A DNA stretch of 64,000 bases from Aliarcobacter butzleri (GCF_900187115.1 NZ_LT906455.1:806001-870000); one strand, 5' to 3'; numbered from the stretch's first letter, positions 33,750 through 47,277 are shown. Notes: generated by a model from the letters alone, not told the origin. Made by a program: numbers and translations.

Positions 33750-35088
33750 AATTAGCCCTTTTAAATTCTAAAATTGCTCTATCTCTTGAATAATTAATTC
33801 CAACAATTTGTTTTGGATAATCTAAAAATATATTTTCTTGAATACCGTTTTCTGTATGAATTTGTTTTGTTGGAATATCTTTTAAATCTTTTAAAACACT
33901 TTTTATAAATATTGCTTCACTATCAAATTTTTTTGATTGTAAATAAGGATTAAAGACTCTAAAATAAGGAACTGCATCAACTCCTGTACTAGCAGCCCAT
34001 TGCCACGAACCAATATTTGAACTAGCTTCGTAATCTAAAAGTTTAAGGGCAAAATACTCTTCTCCTTTTTTCCAATCAATTAATAAATTTTTTACTAAAT
34101 ATGAAGCAACTATCATTCTTAAACGATTATGCATAAGCCCAGTATTATTTAAGTGTTTCATACTTGCATCAATTATTGGAACACCAGTATTTCCTTCACA
34201 CCATTTTTTAAAATCCTCTTCATTTTCATTCCAATTTACTTCTATACCATTTAGATTTTCAAATTGTGATTTTGGAAAATGAAATAAGATATAGTTGTAA
34301 AATTCTCTCCAAATAAGTTCTCTTATGAAAAAATCTATCTCTTTTTTAGGTGCTTGTAGTTTTTTTATTTTATTAAAAACCATTTTAGCAGATATAAGTC
34401 CAAACCTTAAATGAACAGATAGATTTGAACCAGCATCAAGATGAAAAAAATCTCTATTTTTTTGATAATTATTTATCTTTTTTGAAAATATAGTTATCAA
34501 TTCATCAGCACTTTTATATAAAAAATCAGGTAGTTTTTGCTCTATAAAACCTAAATCTTGTAAAGTTGGAAAAAAATCGTAATCAAAATTTATTTTTTTT
34601 ATATTTGTAGCAGTTTTAAACTCTTCTATATGATTTGATTGATGAAGTGGTTCTAAATAGTTATAAAAAGGAGTAAAAACTTTATAAGGTTTTTGGTCAC
34701 TTTTTAAAATAATTTTTGGGTCAATTAAATATGAATCTAAAAATCTTCTAAGAGGTATTATTTTTTCAACTTCTTCATCTCTTTTTTTTGCATAATTATC
34801 AAAATCGACTGATACTAAGATTTCATCAAAGTTCTCTTTTTTTAATTTTGTAAAAACATTTTTTGGAGTATCAAAAAATATTGCTAAATCTAAACCAATA
34901 CTTTTTAAATCTTCTTTTAGTTTATAAACACTTTTATAAATAAAAGTTACTCTTTTATCGTCTTTTGGTAAGTTTTGCAAAATGTTTTTGTCAAAAATAA
35001 ATATTGGTAAAACTTCACCTTTTGCATTTGCTAATATTTCATTGTCGATTATTCTTAAATCTCTTCTAAACCATAAAATTTGTTTCAT
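33736..35088 (-). CDS. phr: Deoxyribodipyrimidine photolyase (cryptochrome/photolyase family)
   Basis: 450 residues. The N-terminal antenna domain opens QILWFRRDLRIIDNEIL. The C-terminal FAD domain has the helix WREFYNYILFHFP, MHNRLRMIVASYLVKNLLIDWKKGEEYF and DYEASSNIGSWQWAASTGVDA, the class I CPD photolyase pattern with a Trp chain. It repairs UV-made cyclobutane dimers with blue light. It overlaps the DUF523-DUF1722 gene (4 bases) and the oxidoreductase gene (14 bases), so all are translated together. Functional residues look intact. Confidence 0.93.
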   Translation of the reverse strand: MKQILWFRRDLRIIDNEILANAKGEVLPIFIFDKNILQNLPKDDKRVTFIYKSVYKLKEDLKSIGLDLAIFFDTPKNVFTKLKKENFDEILVSVDFDNYAKKRDEEVEKIIPLRRFLDSYLIDPKIILKSDQKPYKVFTPFYNYLEPLHQSNHIEEFKTATNIKKINFDYDFFPTLQDLGFIEQKLPDFLYKSADELITIFSKKINNYQKNRDFFHLDAGSNLSVHLRFGLISAKMVFNKIKKLQAPKKEIDFFIRELIWREFYNYILFHFPKSQFENLNGIEVNWNENEEDFKKWCEGNTGVPIIDASMKHLNNTGLMHNRLRMIVASYLVKNLLIDWKKGEEYFALKLLDYEASSNIGSWQWAASTGVDAVPYFRVFNPYLQSKKFDSEAIFIKSVLKDLKDIPTKQIHTENGIQENIFLDYPKQIVGINYSRDRAILEFKRANCAKN

Positions 35089-36038
35089 TTATATGCCTTT
35101 AAATCGCTTCTTAATGCAAGTTTTAATGGATATGGATTTAAAAACTTTTGAGTTTTCAAATATGAGATGTTAAATCTATTTATATAGATATTAAATATTT
35201 TTATAACACTTATTAATGGAATAATTCTATTTTTAAAGTCATACATACTTTCTAAAATATCAGCTTTTTCTTCTTTTGTAATATGTTTTTTAAAATATCC
35301 AAAAATATGAAGTAAAATATTGTAAGTTTTATTTAAAGTTGATTTTGTATTTATTGCTTTTAAAAATTCAGTCTCATATTCTTTGTATAGTTCTTCAACA
35401 TCTTTTTTTTCACTATTTGCAACAATTTTTCCTAAAATTTTATATGAATTTTGTGATTTTGAATATATTAAATATTTATATGAAGTGTGAAATTCAATTA
35501 AAGTAGATATTTTTTTATCATTTTTTAGTAGATTTTTTAAATCTACATAAGAGTAAACTTGCATTAAAAAGTTTTCTCTAAGCCAAGGATCATTTAATCT
35601 TCCTTCTTCTTCAATTGGAAAATTTGGTAATTTTTCTTTTAACTTTTTTGCAAAAATTCCAACTCCATTTTTAACAGAAGGAGCATTTTCTGGTTTATAA
35701 ACTTTTACTCTTTCCATTCCACAAGATGGAGATGCTGATTTTAAAACAAAACCACATAAATCATCTTGTGTTGCTTTTAAAGCCATCTTTTCACAGGCTT
35801 CTTCGAGCATAAGTGTTACATCTTTTGGTTCTTTTGTTGATGTAAATATTTTTATTTCATCATTTATCAAGACTTGTCTAATTGCATCTCTTGGTGCTGA
35901 CCAAATAGAATTTTCAGGGCAATAAGGTAAAAGTTCAAAATACTCTTTTAAACTATTAAATACAAATTCATCTTTTGCACCATGACCATCGTATCTACAC
36001 ATATTTCCCAATAAACAAGATGAAACTCCTAAAATCAT
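35085..36038 (-). CDS. DUF523-DUF1722 (YbgA-like) protein
   Basis: 317 residues from ATG 36038 (MILGVSSCLLG), which has AAAAAGG upstream; a second ATG at 36062 adds eight residues without a ribosome site. The N-terminal DUF523 part (1-150) has conserved cysteines in GVSSCLLGNMCRYDG, PYCPEN and SPSCGMERV, probably a metal or Fe-S site. The C-terminal DUF1722 part (about 185-300) is helical. This fusion is often the neighbour of photolyase genes and is proposed to act in DNA repair or tRNA thiolation. The role remains unproven. First gene of the run. Confidence 0.88.
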   Translation of the reverse strand: MILGVSSCLLGNMCRYDGHGAKDEFVFNSLKEYFELLPYCPENSIWSAPRDAIRQVLINDEIKIFTSTKEPKDVTLMLEEACEKMALKATQDDLCGFVLKSASPSCGMERVKVYKPENAPSVKNGVGIFAKKLKEKLPNFPIEEEGRLNDPWLRENFLMQVYSYVDLKNLLKNDKKISTLIEFHTSYKYLIYSKSQNSYKILGKIVANSEKKDVEELYKEYETEFLKAINTKSTLNKTYNILLHIFGYFKKHITKEEKADILESMYDFKNRIIPLISVIKIFNIYINRFNISYLKTQKFLNPYPLKLALRSDLKAYK

Positions 36039-36163
36039 GATAAAGCCTTTTTTTATTTGCATTTTATAATATAAAAAAGCTTTTTTGTAGACTTATTTTA
36101 TAACTTTATAGCGTTTGATATCAAAAATAGATAAGAGAAAGAGTAGAGGATTTATATACTTAT

Positions 36164-37075
36164 TTAAGCAAAATATTTTACAAAGATTATTAAAAATAGT
36201 CCAGCTAAAATAGTTTGTACTGTTATAATTGTTGTCATTAGTGATAAATCACCATTAAGTTGACGAGCTAATATAAATGAGCTTGGTGCTGTTGGCATGA
36301 TAGCAAATAAAACTAAAATAGAAATCATTATTTCATCTAATTGAAAAGCTTTTCCTAAAAAATAGATGATTATAGGTAAAACTACAAATTTAGCTATACA
36401 ACTTACACTCAAATCTTTTTTTGTACTTTTTATCTCTTTTAAAACTAAAGCATAACCAATAGATAAAAGTCCCATTGGAAGTGCTGCACTACTTAAAATT
36501 TTAAGTAAATTTTCTATACTAATTGGAATTTGTAAAGTTGAAAAATTTATCAAAGCACCAATAACACAAGAGATTATCAATGGATTTTTAAAAATAGATT
36601 TTAAAAGGTACATAAAATCAATTTTATTGTTTTGTGAATATAATGCAAAAATTGTAATACAAAAAATATTTAAAATAGGAATGGCAAAAGTTATTATAAT
36701 AGCTGATAAGATTAAACCATTTTGTCCAAAAATAGAGCCACTTAATGCTAAAAATACATAAGTATTAAATCGAATTCCACCTTGAACAATTGAAGTAAAT
36801 GAATCATTTGTTGTTGGACTAAATTTATTAAATATCATCAAAATAATCATTGTAATAAATATAGCAAGAATAGAAACTAAAATAAAAGTTATACTATTTG
36901 CATCAAATTTTGCTTTAGATAAAGTCAAAACTAAAAGAGCTGGCATTAAAATATAATAAGTTAGTTTATCAGCCATTGGCCAAAATTCGTGAGATGGAAA
37001 GCTTATTTTTTTAAATAAATATCCAATTACAATAAGAGAAAAAATTGGAATTAAACTTGAAAATATCTGTTCCAT
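36164..37075 (-). CDS. AEC-family membrane transporter
   Basis: 303 residues with ten hydrophobic segments in two halves. Family features are YILMPALLVLTLSKAKF, NTYVFLALSGSIFG and the last helices APSSFILARQLNGDLSLMTTIITVQT. AEC carriers move malate, other organic acids or auxin-like compounds across the inner membrane; the substrate cannot be told. It starts one base after the YhcH-like gene stop and is the last gene of the minus-strand sugar-phosphate group. Confidence 0.85.
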   Translation of the reverse strand: MEQIFSSLIPIFSLIVIGYLFKKISFPSHEFWPMADKLTYYILMPALLVLTLSKAKFDANSITFILVSILAIFITMIILMIFNKFSPTTNDSFTSIVQGGIRFNTYVFLALSGSIFGQNGLILSAIIITFAIPILNIFCITIFALYSQNNKIDFMYLLKSIFKNPLIISCVIGALINFSTLQIPISIENLLKILSSAALPMGLLSIGYALVLKEIKSTKKDLSVSCIAKFVVLPIIIYFLGKAFQLDEIMISILVLFAIMPTAPSSFILARQLNGDLSLMTTIITVQTILAGLFLIIFVKYFA

Positions 37076-37076
37076 T

Positions 37077-37565
37077 TTAAATTGCTACTTTAAAAACAGC
37101 TTTGATAATTTTTTCATTTTTATCAACTTTTAAACAAGGCATATGAGCATCACTTGGATAAAAAATAGCTAATTCATTTTCTCTAATTAATAAAGATGAA
37201 GAGTTAATAAATTGCGCATGTTTAGCATAATCCAAAGACTCATTGTACTCTTGTATTATTTCAAGATTATTTATATTCTCAACTTCCATTATCTCAGTTC
37301 CATAAAAAATATATTGAATATCTATATACTTTTTATGAGACTCAAAAAAGCAATCTTTTTTATCTTTTGAAACATAAGCTTGTTCAAGAACAAAACAGCT
37401 CTCATCAAGAACTATTTTGTTACAGTCACCAATTTTTATATTTTCTAGGCTTTTATACTCTTTTGAAGATTTATCTTGCAATTTTTGAATATATGAAAAT
37501 GCTTTTTCAAATTTAGGATTGTTTATTTGATTTTTTATATCTTCATATTTTCCAAAAATTGCCAT
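37077..37565 (-). CDS. YhcH/YjgK/YiaL family protein
   Basis: 162 residues of the DUF386/TabA beta-barrel family. The metal and sugar-site segments are visible: ESHKKYIDIQYIFYGTEIMEV, IFYPSDAHMPCLKV and KAVFKV at the end. Relatives are involved in sialic acid or alginate/sugar metabolism and biofilm formation. It lies 8 bases after pgi on the same strand, so a role in sugar handling is plausible. The exact substrate is unknown. Confidence 0.85.
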   Translation of the reverse strand: MAIFGKYEDIKNQINNPKFEKAFSYIQKLQDKSSKEYKSLENIKIGDCNKIVLDESCFVLEQAYVSKDKKDCFFESHKKYIDIQYIFYGTEIMEVENINNLEIIQEYNESLDYAKHAQFINSSSLLIRENELAIFYPSDAHMPCLKVDKNEKIIKAVFKVAI

Positions 37566-37573
37566 GATTTTCC

Positions 37574-38806
37574 CTAGTTTTTATTTTTTAACATCTCTTT
37601 TAAGATGATTTTTCCACCTTCAACACCTGGTTGGTCATAAGTATTAATTCTTAAAAATTTTCCAACAATAGAAGTTAATAATTCATAATAAAATAGAAGT
37701 TTTCCTATTTCATATTCGCTTATTTCTTCAATTTCAATTAAATCTATTGGAATATCTTTTTTATACTCTTTAACTGACGCAATAGTTGCATCTGCTTGAA
37801 GATTGATAAGTTCTTTAAAATCAAGATTATTTATATAATCTAAATCTTCTAAACCTTGTAATGTAATTGGAGCGATTTTTGTAGCATCTTTAAAATCTTT
37901 AATTTTTATAAATGTTACAGTTTTGTCACGTTTACCTTCAACAATTAGTTGTAAAAATGAGTGTTGATCAACTGGTCCTAAAAGTCCAATTGGAGTTAAA
38001 CCTTGATTTGTATTATTTACATCGATTTTACCAAGACTTTCTCCCCAAAGTTGAATATACCATTTGTTAAAACCTTCAAGAAGTTGTGAATATGAAAAAA
38101 TTGCATTTACATTATAAATATCTTTATATTCGTAATATGTTCTTGCTTTTTTTAGTAATTGGTTATAAAGTTCATTTTGTTCAAAAAATGATGTTGAAAT
38201 TTTTCTTGCACCATTTAAAAGTTCATCAATATCAAAACCAGCAAGATATAAAGGAACTAATCCAACATTTGATAAAACTGAAAATCTTCCACCAACATTT
38301 TTTGGAATTTCAAAAGAGTTTATTTCATTTGCTTTAGCAAAAGTATTTAATTTACTATCATCTTCTGTAATTACTAATAAATTTGATTTATCAATTTTAG
38401 TAATCGACATAAGATATTTAAAAATAGAGATAGTTTCTATTGTTGTTCCTGATTTTGAAATAACAATAAATAAAGTATCTTCTAAATTTAATTGAGCAAT
38501 TGTTCCATTTAAATTTACAGGATCCGTACTTTCAAAGAAATAAAGTTCTTTTTTTAGAGTTTTATTATGCTGTTTATTATATTTCATAAAATTATAAATA
38601 GCATAAGTCCCTAAAGTGCTTCCACCAATTCCAATAACTGCTATTTGTTTTTGAGAAAAGCATAGGCTATCAAGTCTAGCTTTTAAGTTTGTTGTATCAA
38701 CATAAGGAAGAGAGTAGTACCCAATATCATCTCTCTCTTTTTTTATTTCTGTAAAAATTTGCTCATCACTTAATGATACTTGAGGATAATATAGGCTATT
38801 TTTCAT
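37574..38806 (-). CDS. pgi: Glucose-6-phosphate isomerase
   Basis: 410 residues, the short bacterial form. Sugar-isomerase features are VIGIGGSTLGTYAIY, FVISKSGTTIETISIF (phosphate-binding Ser/Thr loop), NVGGRFSVLSNVGL, GPVDQHSFLQLIVEG and the C-terminal Lys in GVEGGKII. It interconverts glucose-6-phosphate and fructose-6-phosphate. Arcobacters lack a full glycolysis, so its main role is probably to supply hexose phosphates for envelope polysaccharides with galU and the mutase just upstream. It shares one base with galU. Confidence 0.93.
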   Translation of the reverse strand: MKNSLYYPQVSLSDEQIFTEIKKERDDIGYYSLPYVDTTNLKARLDSLCFSQKQIAVIGIGGSTLGTYAIYNFMKYNKQHNKTLKKELYFFESTDPVNLNGTIAQLNLEDTLFIVISKSGTTIETISIFKYLMSITKIDKSNLLVITEDDSKLNTFAKANEINSFEIPKNVGGRFSVLSNVGLVPLYLAGFDIDELLNGARKISTSFFEQNELYNQLLKKARTYYEYKDIYNVNAIFSYSQLLEGFNKWYIQLWGESLGKIDVNNTNQGLTPIGLLGPVDQHSFLQLIVEGKRDKTVTFIKIKDFKDATKIAPITLQGLEDLDYINNLDFKELINLQADATIASVKEYKKDIPIDLIEIEEISEYEIGKLLFYYELLTSIVGKFLRINTYDQPGVEGGKIILKEMLKNKN

Positions 38807-39663
38807 TATTTCTTACCAGCTTCTTTCTTTTCTTTTTTTGTTGATTTATCGTAAAAGTAATTTGTTGCTTTTACATAACCATCTACGCTTCCACAATCAA
38901 ATCTTTGACCTTCAAATTTATAAGCTAAAACCATTCCTTTTTTAGCTTGAGTTAAAAGTGCATCCGTAATTTGAATTTCTCCACCTTTTCCTGGTTTTGT
39001 CTCTTTTATAATATCAAAAATATCAGGAGTTAAAATATATCTTCCAATAATTGCTAAGTTTGAAGGAGCAACTTCTGGTTCAGGTTTTTCAACCATGTCT
39101 TTAATCATATAAATTCCTGGTTCAATTTCATTACCAGCAATAACACCATATTTATTTGTTTCTTCTTTTGGAACTTCTTCAATAGCTACAATTGAACAAT
39201 GATATTTTTTATATAACTCAACCATTTGAGATAAAACTCCGTTTGTTGGTGCATCACATAAGTCATCTGCTAAAAGTACAGCAAAAGGTTGATCTCCAAT
39301 TAAAGTTTCACCACATAAAATTGCATGTCCTAAACCTTTCATCTCTATTTGTCTAGTATATGAAAATGTACATTTTGTAATAACTGATCTAATTTCAGTT
39401 AAATAATGTTCTTTATTTGTACCTTTAATTTGATGTTCTAACTCATAAGAGATATCAAAGTGATCTTCAATTGCTCTTTTTCCTCTACCTGTTACAATTG
39501 CCATTGTATCCATGCCAGCAGCAATTGCTTCTTCTACTCCATATTGAATAAGTGGTTTTGTAAGTACTGGTAGCATCTCTTTTGGTGTTGCTTTTGTTGC
39601 TGGTAAGAATCTTGTTCCATAACCTGCAGCTGGGAATAGACATTTTTTGATTGGATTTTTCAT
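38806..39663 (-). CDS. galU: UTP-glucose-1-phosphate uridylyltransferase
   Basis: 285 residues. The nucleotidyl motif is CLFPAAGYGTRFLPATKATPKEMLPV near the N-terminus, then YGVEEAIAAG, AVLLADDLCDAP, VEKPEPEVAPSNLAIIGRYIL and QITDALL. It makes UDP-glucose for lipo-oligosaccharide and capsule precursors. It lies one base after the phosphohexomutase gene and directly before pgi, giving the direct route glucose-6-P to glucose-1-P to UDP-glucose in one operon. A Lys/Glu-rich tail ends the protein. Confidence 0.95.
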   Translation of the reverse strand: MKNPIKKCLFPAAGYGTRFLPATKATPKEMLPVLTKPLIQYGVEEAIAAGMDTMAIVTGRGKRAIEDHFDISYELEHQIKGTNKEHYLTEIRSVITKCTFSYTRQIEMKGLGHAILCGETLIGDQPFAVLLADDLCDAPTNGVLSQMVELYKKYHCSIVAIEEVPKEETNKYGVIAGNEIEPGIYMIKDMVEKPEPEVAPSNLAIIGRYILTPDIFDIIKETKPGKGGEIQITDALLTQAKKGMVLAYKFEGQRFDCGSVDGYVKATNYFYDKSTKKEKKEAGKK

Positions 39664-39664
39664 A

Positions 39665-41041
39665 TTATTTTCCTTGTAATTTATTAAATAGATTTATTAA
39701 AACTTCTTCATAGATTTTTGCATTTTCTTTTGTATCTGCTTCAAATCTTGTCACTAATTTTGGAGTTGTGTTACTAGCTCTTACTAATCCCCAACCTTTT
39801 TCAAAAATAACTCTGATTCCATCAACTGTGATGATATCCTTGATTTTCGGAAAATCAGCAGGTGGATTTGTTAAAGCATTTTTTAAATCTTCAATTATTT
39901 TAAATTTTGTTTCTTCTGTTACAGTTATATTTATTTCTGGAGTTGAATAAACTTTTGGTAAAGCTTCATACTCTTTGTCAAAATCAAAATTTTGGTCAAT
40001 TAATTCTAAAGCTCTAAATGTTGCATAAATAGCATCATCATAACCAAAATATCTGTCATTGAAGAATAAATGTCCAGAAACTTCAGCTGCAAAATCTGCT
40101 TTTGTCTCTTTTATTTTTACTTTTAAATTTGAATGACCTGTTTTGTACATGATAGCTTTTCCATAAGAATTAATAGTATCATACATAACTTGAGTACATT
40201 TTACTTCACCGATTACCGTAGGGTTTTTGATGAATCGAGAGAAAAATATCGCTAATATATCTCCTTTAAAATTATATTTTGGAGAAAGTAGGGCAATTCT
40301 ATCTGCATCACCATCGTAAGCAAATCCAAAATCAAATTCACCACTTGCTAACTCTTTTTTTATGTCTTCTAAAGTGTGTTCATCACTTGGATCTGGATGG
40401 TGATTTGGGAAATTACCATCTGGTTCTTCAAATAAAATTTTATATTTAATATTTAATCTATCAAGAATTTCTCTTAAAACAACACCAGCAACACCATTTC
40501 CACAGTCAAAAACAAATTTTTTATTTTCGAGTTTCAAGTGTGAAAAGCTTTTTACTATATAATCTATATATCTATTCTTAGAATCAATCAAAATAGTTTT
40601 TTCATTATCTTCTATTGTTGTATTATCTGCAAGAATTTCTCTTCCTAATGCATAAATATCTTCACCAAAAAATGGATCTTTGTCTAAAGTAATTTTAAAT
40701 CCATTATATTCTGGTGGATTATGACTACCTGTTATCATTACTGAACCATCACATTTTAAACCATCAAAATCGGTAAAGTTTGCAAAATAATTTGCAGGAG
40801 TTGGAACTAATCCCATATCTAAAACTTTTAATCCGGCTTTGTTTATTCCTGAACTTAACCAGTTTTTCAAAGTTGGAGAATGAAGTCTTGCATCATAGCC
40901 AACAGCCATATAAACAGCATTTGGAACTTTTTTTTGTAAAGCTTTAGCTAAATAATAACCAATTTTCTTTACTACATCTTCATTTAACTCTTTTTCGAAT
41001 ATTCCTCTAATATCATATTCCCTAAAAATAGATGCACTCAT
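39665..41041 (-). CDS. Phosphomannomutase/phosphoglucomutase
   Basis: 458 residues of the alpha-D-phosphohexomutase family. The active serine is in VMITGSHNPPEYNGFK, the metal loop is FAYDGDADRIALL, the sugar loop is AEVSGHLFFNDRYFG, and the phosphate loop near the C-terminus is VRASNTTPKLVTRFEA. It converts mannose- or glucose-1- and 6-phosphates. First gene of the operon with galU, pgi, yhcH-like and the AEC gene. The rrn operon lies upstream in the opposite direction. Confidence 0.93.
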   Translation of the reverse strand: MSASIFREYDIRGIFEKELNEDVVKKIGYYLAKALQKKVPNAVYMAVGYDARLHSPTLKNWLSSGINKAGLKVLDMGLVPTPANYFANFTDFDGLKCDGSVMITGSHNPPEYNGFKITLDKDPFFGEDIYALGREILADNTTIEDNEKTILIDSKNRYIDYIVKSFSHLKLENKKFVFDCGNGVAGVVLREILDRLNIKYKILFEEPDGNFPNHHPDPSDEHTLEDIKKELASGEFDFGFAYDGDADRIALLSPKYNFKGDILAIFFSRFIKNPTVIGEVKCTQVMYDTINSYGKAIMYKTGHSNLKVKIKETKADFAAEVSGHLFFNDRYFGYDDAIYATFRALELIDQNFDFDKEYEALPKVYSTPEINITVTEETKFKIIEDLKNALTNPPADFPKIKDIITVDGIRVIFEKGWGLVRASNTTPKLVTRFEADTKENAKIYEEVLINLFNKLQGK

Positions 41042-41184
41042 TGTATATAAATCTCCTAAATTTAAAAGATATAAAATTTATCTTTTTGTGAATGAGATTT
41101 TATCTAATAAATTGTTAAATAAATGTGTAATGAATAAAAAATAGACAAATTCAAAAATTTAAGCTACATTTTAGCAAAGTACTC

Positions 41185-41213
41185 TTGACAAGAGAAGAAA
41201 AAGGTATTATAAT
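41185..41213 (+). promoter_or_regulatory. rRNA operon promoter, consensus -35 and -10
   Basis: TTGACA at 41185-41190 and TATAAT at 41208-41213 are separated by exactly 17 bases, the ideal sigma-70 layout. Most promoters in this group lack a recognisable -35, so this fits the very high output needed for rRNA. Transcription would start near 41220, about 230 bases before the mature 16S. Confidence 0.85.
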
Positions 41214-41285
41214 TCCCGTCCAATTTGACAAGACGAAGTTCAAAATCAAGTTATGATCTTTAAAAGAAGAAGTTTAAGAAGAAGT

Positions 41286-41314
41286 AATCTTTGTAAACTA
41301 AATATGTTAATCAA
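41286..41314 (+). other. Left arm of the 16S precursor processing stem
   Basis: This 29-base arm pairs with 43017-43044 across the whole 16S gene, with one bulged base and one G-U pair. Such long stems are cut by RNase III to free pre-16S rRNA. Confidence 0.75.
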
Positions 41315-41452
41315 ACAAACAAAGAGAAAAAAAACAAGAAGTAAAACTCTTGTCTATTCAAAAAAACATGAGTGATAATTTTGTAATTTAAGTAATTATA
41401 AAATATGTCAGTTTCAAAACTACATAAAGATTAAAGAGATTTAATCAAAAAA

Positions 41453-42970
<1,518 letters not shown>

Positions 42971-43016
42971 AGAGAAATACTTTAAGATTTGTTTCTTAAA
43001 GTATGAAAAAAAAAGA

Positions 43017-43044
43017 TTGATTACATATTTAGTTTATAAAGATT
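43017..43044 (+). other. Right arm of the 16S precursor processing stem
   Basis: Reverse complement of 41286-41314 apart from one missing base and one T for C change. It lies between 16S and tRNA-Ile. A shorter 10-bp hairpin (TACTTTAAGA with TCTTAAAGTA) sits between it and the 16S end, near 42979-43004. Confidence 0.75.
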
Positions 43045-43076
43045 ATTTAGAACTAATAAGAAATGAATAGGTGAAG

Positions 43077-43153
43077 GGGCCTATAGCTCAGCTGGCTAGA
43101 GCGCTCGACTGATAATCGTGAGGTCTCAGGTTCAAGTCCTGATAGGCCCACCA
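43077..43153 (+). tRNA. tRNA-Ile (GAT)
   Basis: 77 bases. The acceptor stem pairs GGGCCTA with TAGGCCC, CCA is encoded, the anticodon GAT sits in CTGATAA, and the T loop is GTTCAAG. It lies in the 16S-23S spacer, the usual place for this tRNA. Confidence 0.97.
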
Positions 43154-43207
43154 TGAATAATCTTAGAATCGGGTCCTAAAAGAATGAATATTTTTTTGGG
43201 TGATTTT

Positions 43208-43283
43208 GGGGAATTAGCTCAGCTGGGAGAGCGCCTGCTTTGCACGCAGGAGGTCAGCGGTTCGATCCCGCTATTCTCCACCA
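43208..43283 (+). tRNA. tRNA-Ala (TGC)
   Basis: 76 bases. The acceptor stem pairs GGGGAAT with ATTCTCC (one G-T pair), CCA is encoded, the anticodon TGC sits in TTTGCAC, and the T loop is GTTCGAT. It follows tRNA-Ile in the 16S-23S spacer. Confidence 0.97.
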
Positions 43284-43669
43284 TCTTATTAATAGATAAA
43301 CTATAGAAGAAGAATAAATTCTAATATAAGTTTTATATAGAGATATATAAGATTTATATTAGAACTTATAAAAAGTAAGTTTCTAATGATATTTAAAAAC
43401 ATAATGTTAAAGTCTTTAATTTTTTCGTAAAGATTAAATAATAGATATAAAGAAGAGATTTTTTATAAATATTAAATAATTAAAACAAAAAAAATTTCAT
43501 ATCTTAAAAATGTTTATTATGAAAATAATAGATATAACATAGATAGAACACAACTAAATTATTAGATATATTGAAAAATGTACTTAATAAGATAGTAGCC
43601 AAAGAATATTATCAAACTAAAAGTATTAATTTACTTTTAAAAGGCAAATAACTCTTTCGAGTTATTTAT
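43284..43669 (+). other. 16S-23S spacer, part after tRNA-Ala
   Basis: About 386 AT-rich bases with no gene. It holds the left arms of two long-range stems around the 23S: ATAATGTTAAAGTCT at 43401-43415 (pairs with 46646-46660) and 43581-43606 (pairs with 46589-46615). A local hairpin AAATAACTC-TTTC-GAGTTATTT at 43646-43667 stands just before the 23S. Confidence 0.75.
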
Positions 43670-46582
<2,913 letters not shown>

Positions 46583-46588
46583 ATACAT

Positions 46589-46615
46589 TTCTTTGGTTTA
46601 CTATCTTATTAAGTA
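46589..46615 (+). other. Right arm of the 23S precursor processing stem
   Basis: Pairs with 43581-43606 (ACTTAATAAGATAGTA core) across the 23S gene, with one small bulge. A second, outer arm AGACTTTAACATTAT at 46646-46660 pairs perfectly with 43401-43415. These give the RNase III-type stem for pre-23S. Confidence 0.75.
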
Positions 46616-46683
46616 TTTTTACTTAATATGTGTTTGAAATTTTTTAGACTTTAACATTATCTTTTATTCACACTTAATCTTCG

Positions 46684-46733
46684 AGTTAAGTAATAAGATC
46701 AATTACTTCTTTATTTGCTTTTATTACTTAACT
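46684..46733 (+). other. Hairpin before 5S rRNA
   Basis: AGTTAAGTAATAA at 46684-46696 and TTATTACTTAACT at 46721-46733 form a perfect 13-bp stem directly upstream of 5S. It is probably a processing signal separating 23S and 5S. Confidence 0.6.
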
Positions 46734-46853
46734 TGCTGGTGGTACTAGAGAAGAGGAAATACCCAGCTCCATTCCGAACCTGGAAGTCAAGCTCTTCATC
46801 GCCGATAATACTGCAGGGTCCCCTTGTGGAAACGTAGGTCATCGCCAGCTCTT
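46734..46853 (+). rRNA. rrf: 5S ribosomal RNA
   Basis: About 120 bases from TGCTGGTGGTACTAGAG to ATCGCCAGCTCTT. The terminal stem GCTGG/CCAGC and the conserved ACCCAGCTCCATTCCGAACC block are present. Ends are estimated by pairing. Confidence 0.93.
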
Positions 46854-46866
46854 TAAGTTTTTTCTC

Positions 46867-46919
46867 AAAGCCTTTCCTAAGTTAGTACTTCCTTACTACC
46901 TTTGGTGAGGCTTTTTTTT
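46867..46919 (+). terminator. rRNA operon terminator
   Basis: AAAGCCT at 46867-46873 and AGGCTTT at 46908-46914 form the base of a hairpin, followed by a run of T's. The inner part carries a further pairing of TAGTA with TACTA. A rho-independent terminator for rrn. Confidence 0.8.
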
Positions 46920-47277
46920 AGCACTTCCTTCCTTTATTTACTCTCTTTGTATTTATTCCAAGTAGTATATTGTGTTATGTACTCTTTTTTAGATTTTTTA
47001 TCCCTTTATGTTTCAGCATATCTTACATTGACACACTATTAAAAATTCCTTCTCTCTACTATCTAGTGCTAAGTTTTATTTTTATTATGCCTTCCTTCCC
47101 TTTTATCTTTTTAAGCATATTTTATTTCATTATTTCTTGTTTTTTATTTATATTTGGTTATTTTCTTTGGATTATTTATTATTTTCTATTTTAATATTAG
47201 TATAAATAATATTAAAATATATTTTTTAGAATAATTATTATATAATTGCCAGATTTTTAAAAATAAAAGGAACCTTG
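46920..47277 (+). other. Intergenic region between rrn and cetA
   Basis: About 360 pyrimidine-rich bases. A frame at 46970-47194 would encode a Phe/Ile-rich hydrophobic peptide but has no ribosome site and looks like composition noise. The useful signal is TATAAT at 47241-47246, the probable -10 of cetA, with AAAAGG at 47265-47270 as its ribosome site. Confidence 0.6.

Larger units (their letters stand above)
41042..41452 (+). other. rrn leader region
   Basis: About 410 bases without a gene. It holds the rrn promoter (41185-41213) and the left arm of the 16S processing stem (41286-41314). The rest is A-rich leader with no open frame worth calling. Confidence 0.7.

Noticed and set aside
46970-47194. 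74-residue hydrophobic open frame after the rrn terminator
   Set aside because: Extreme Phe/Ile/Leu bias from a pyrimidine-rich gap, no ribosome site, no partner; looks like composition.
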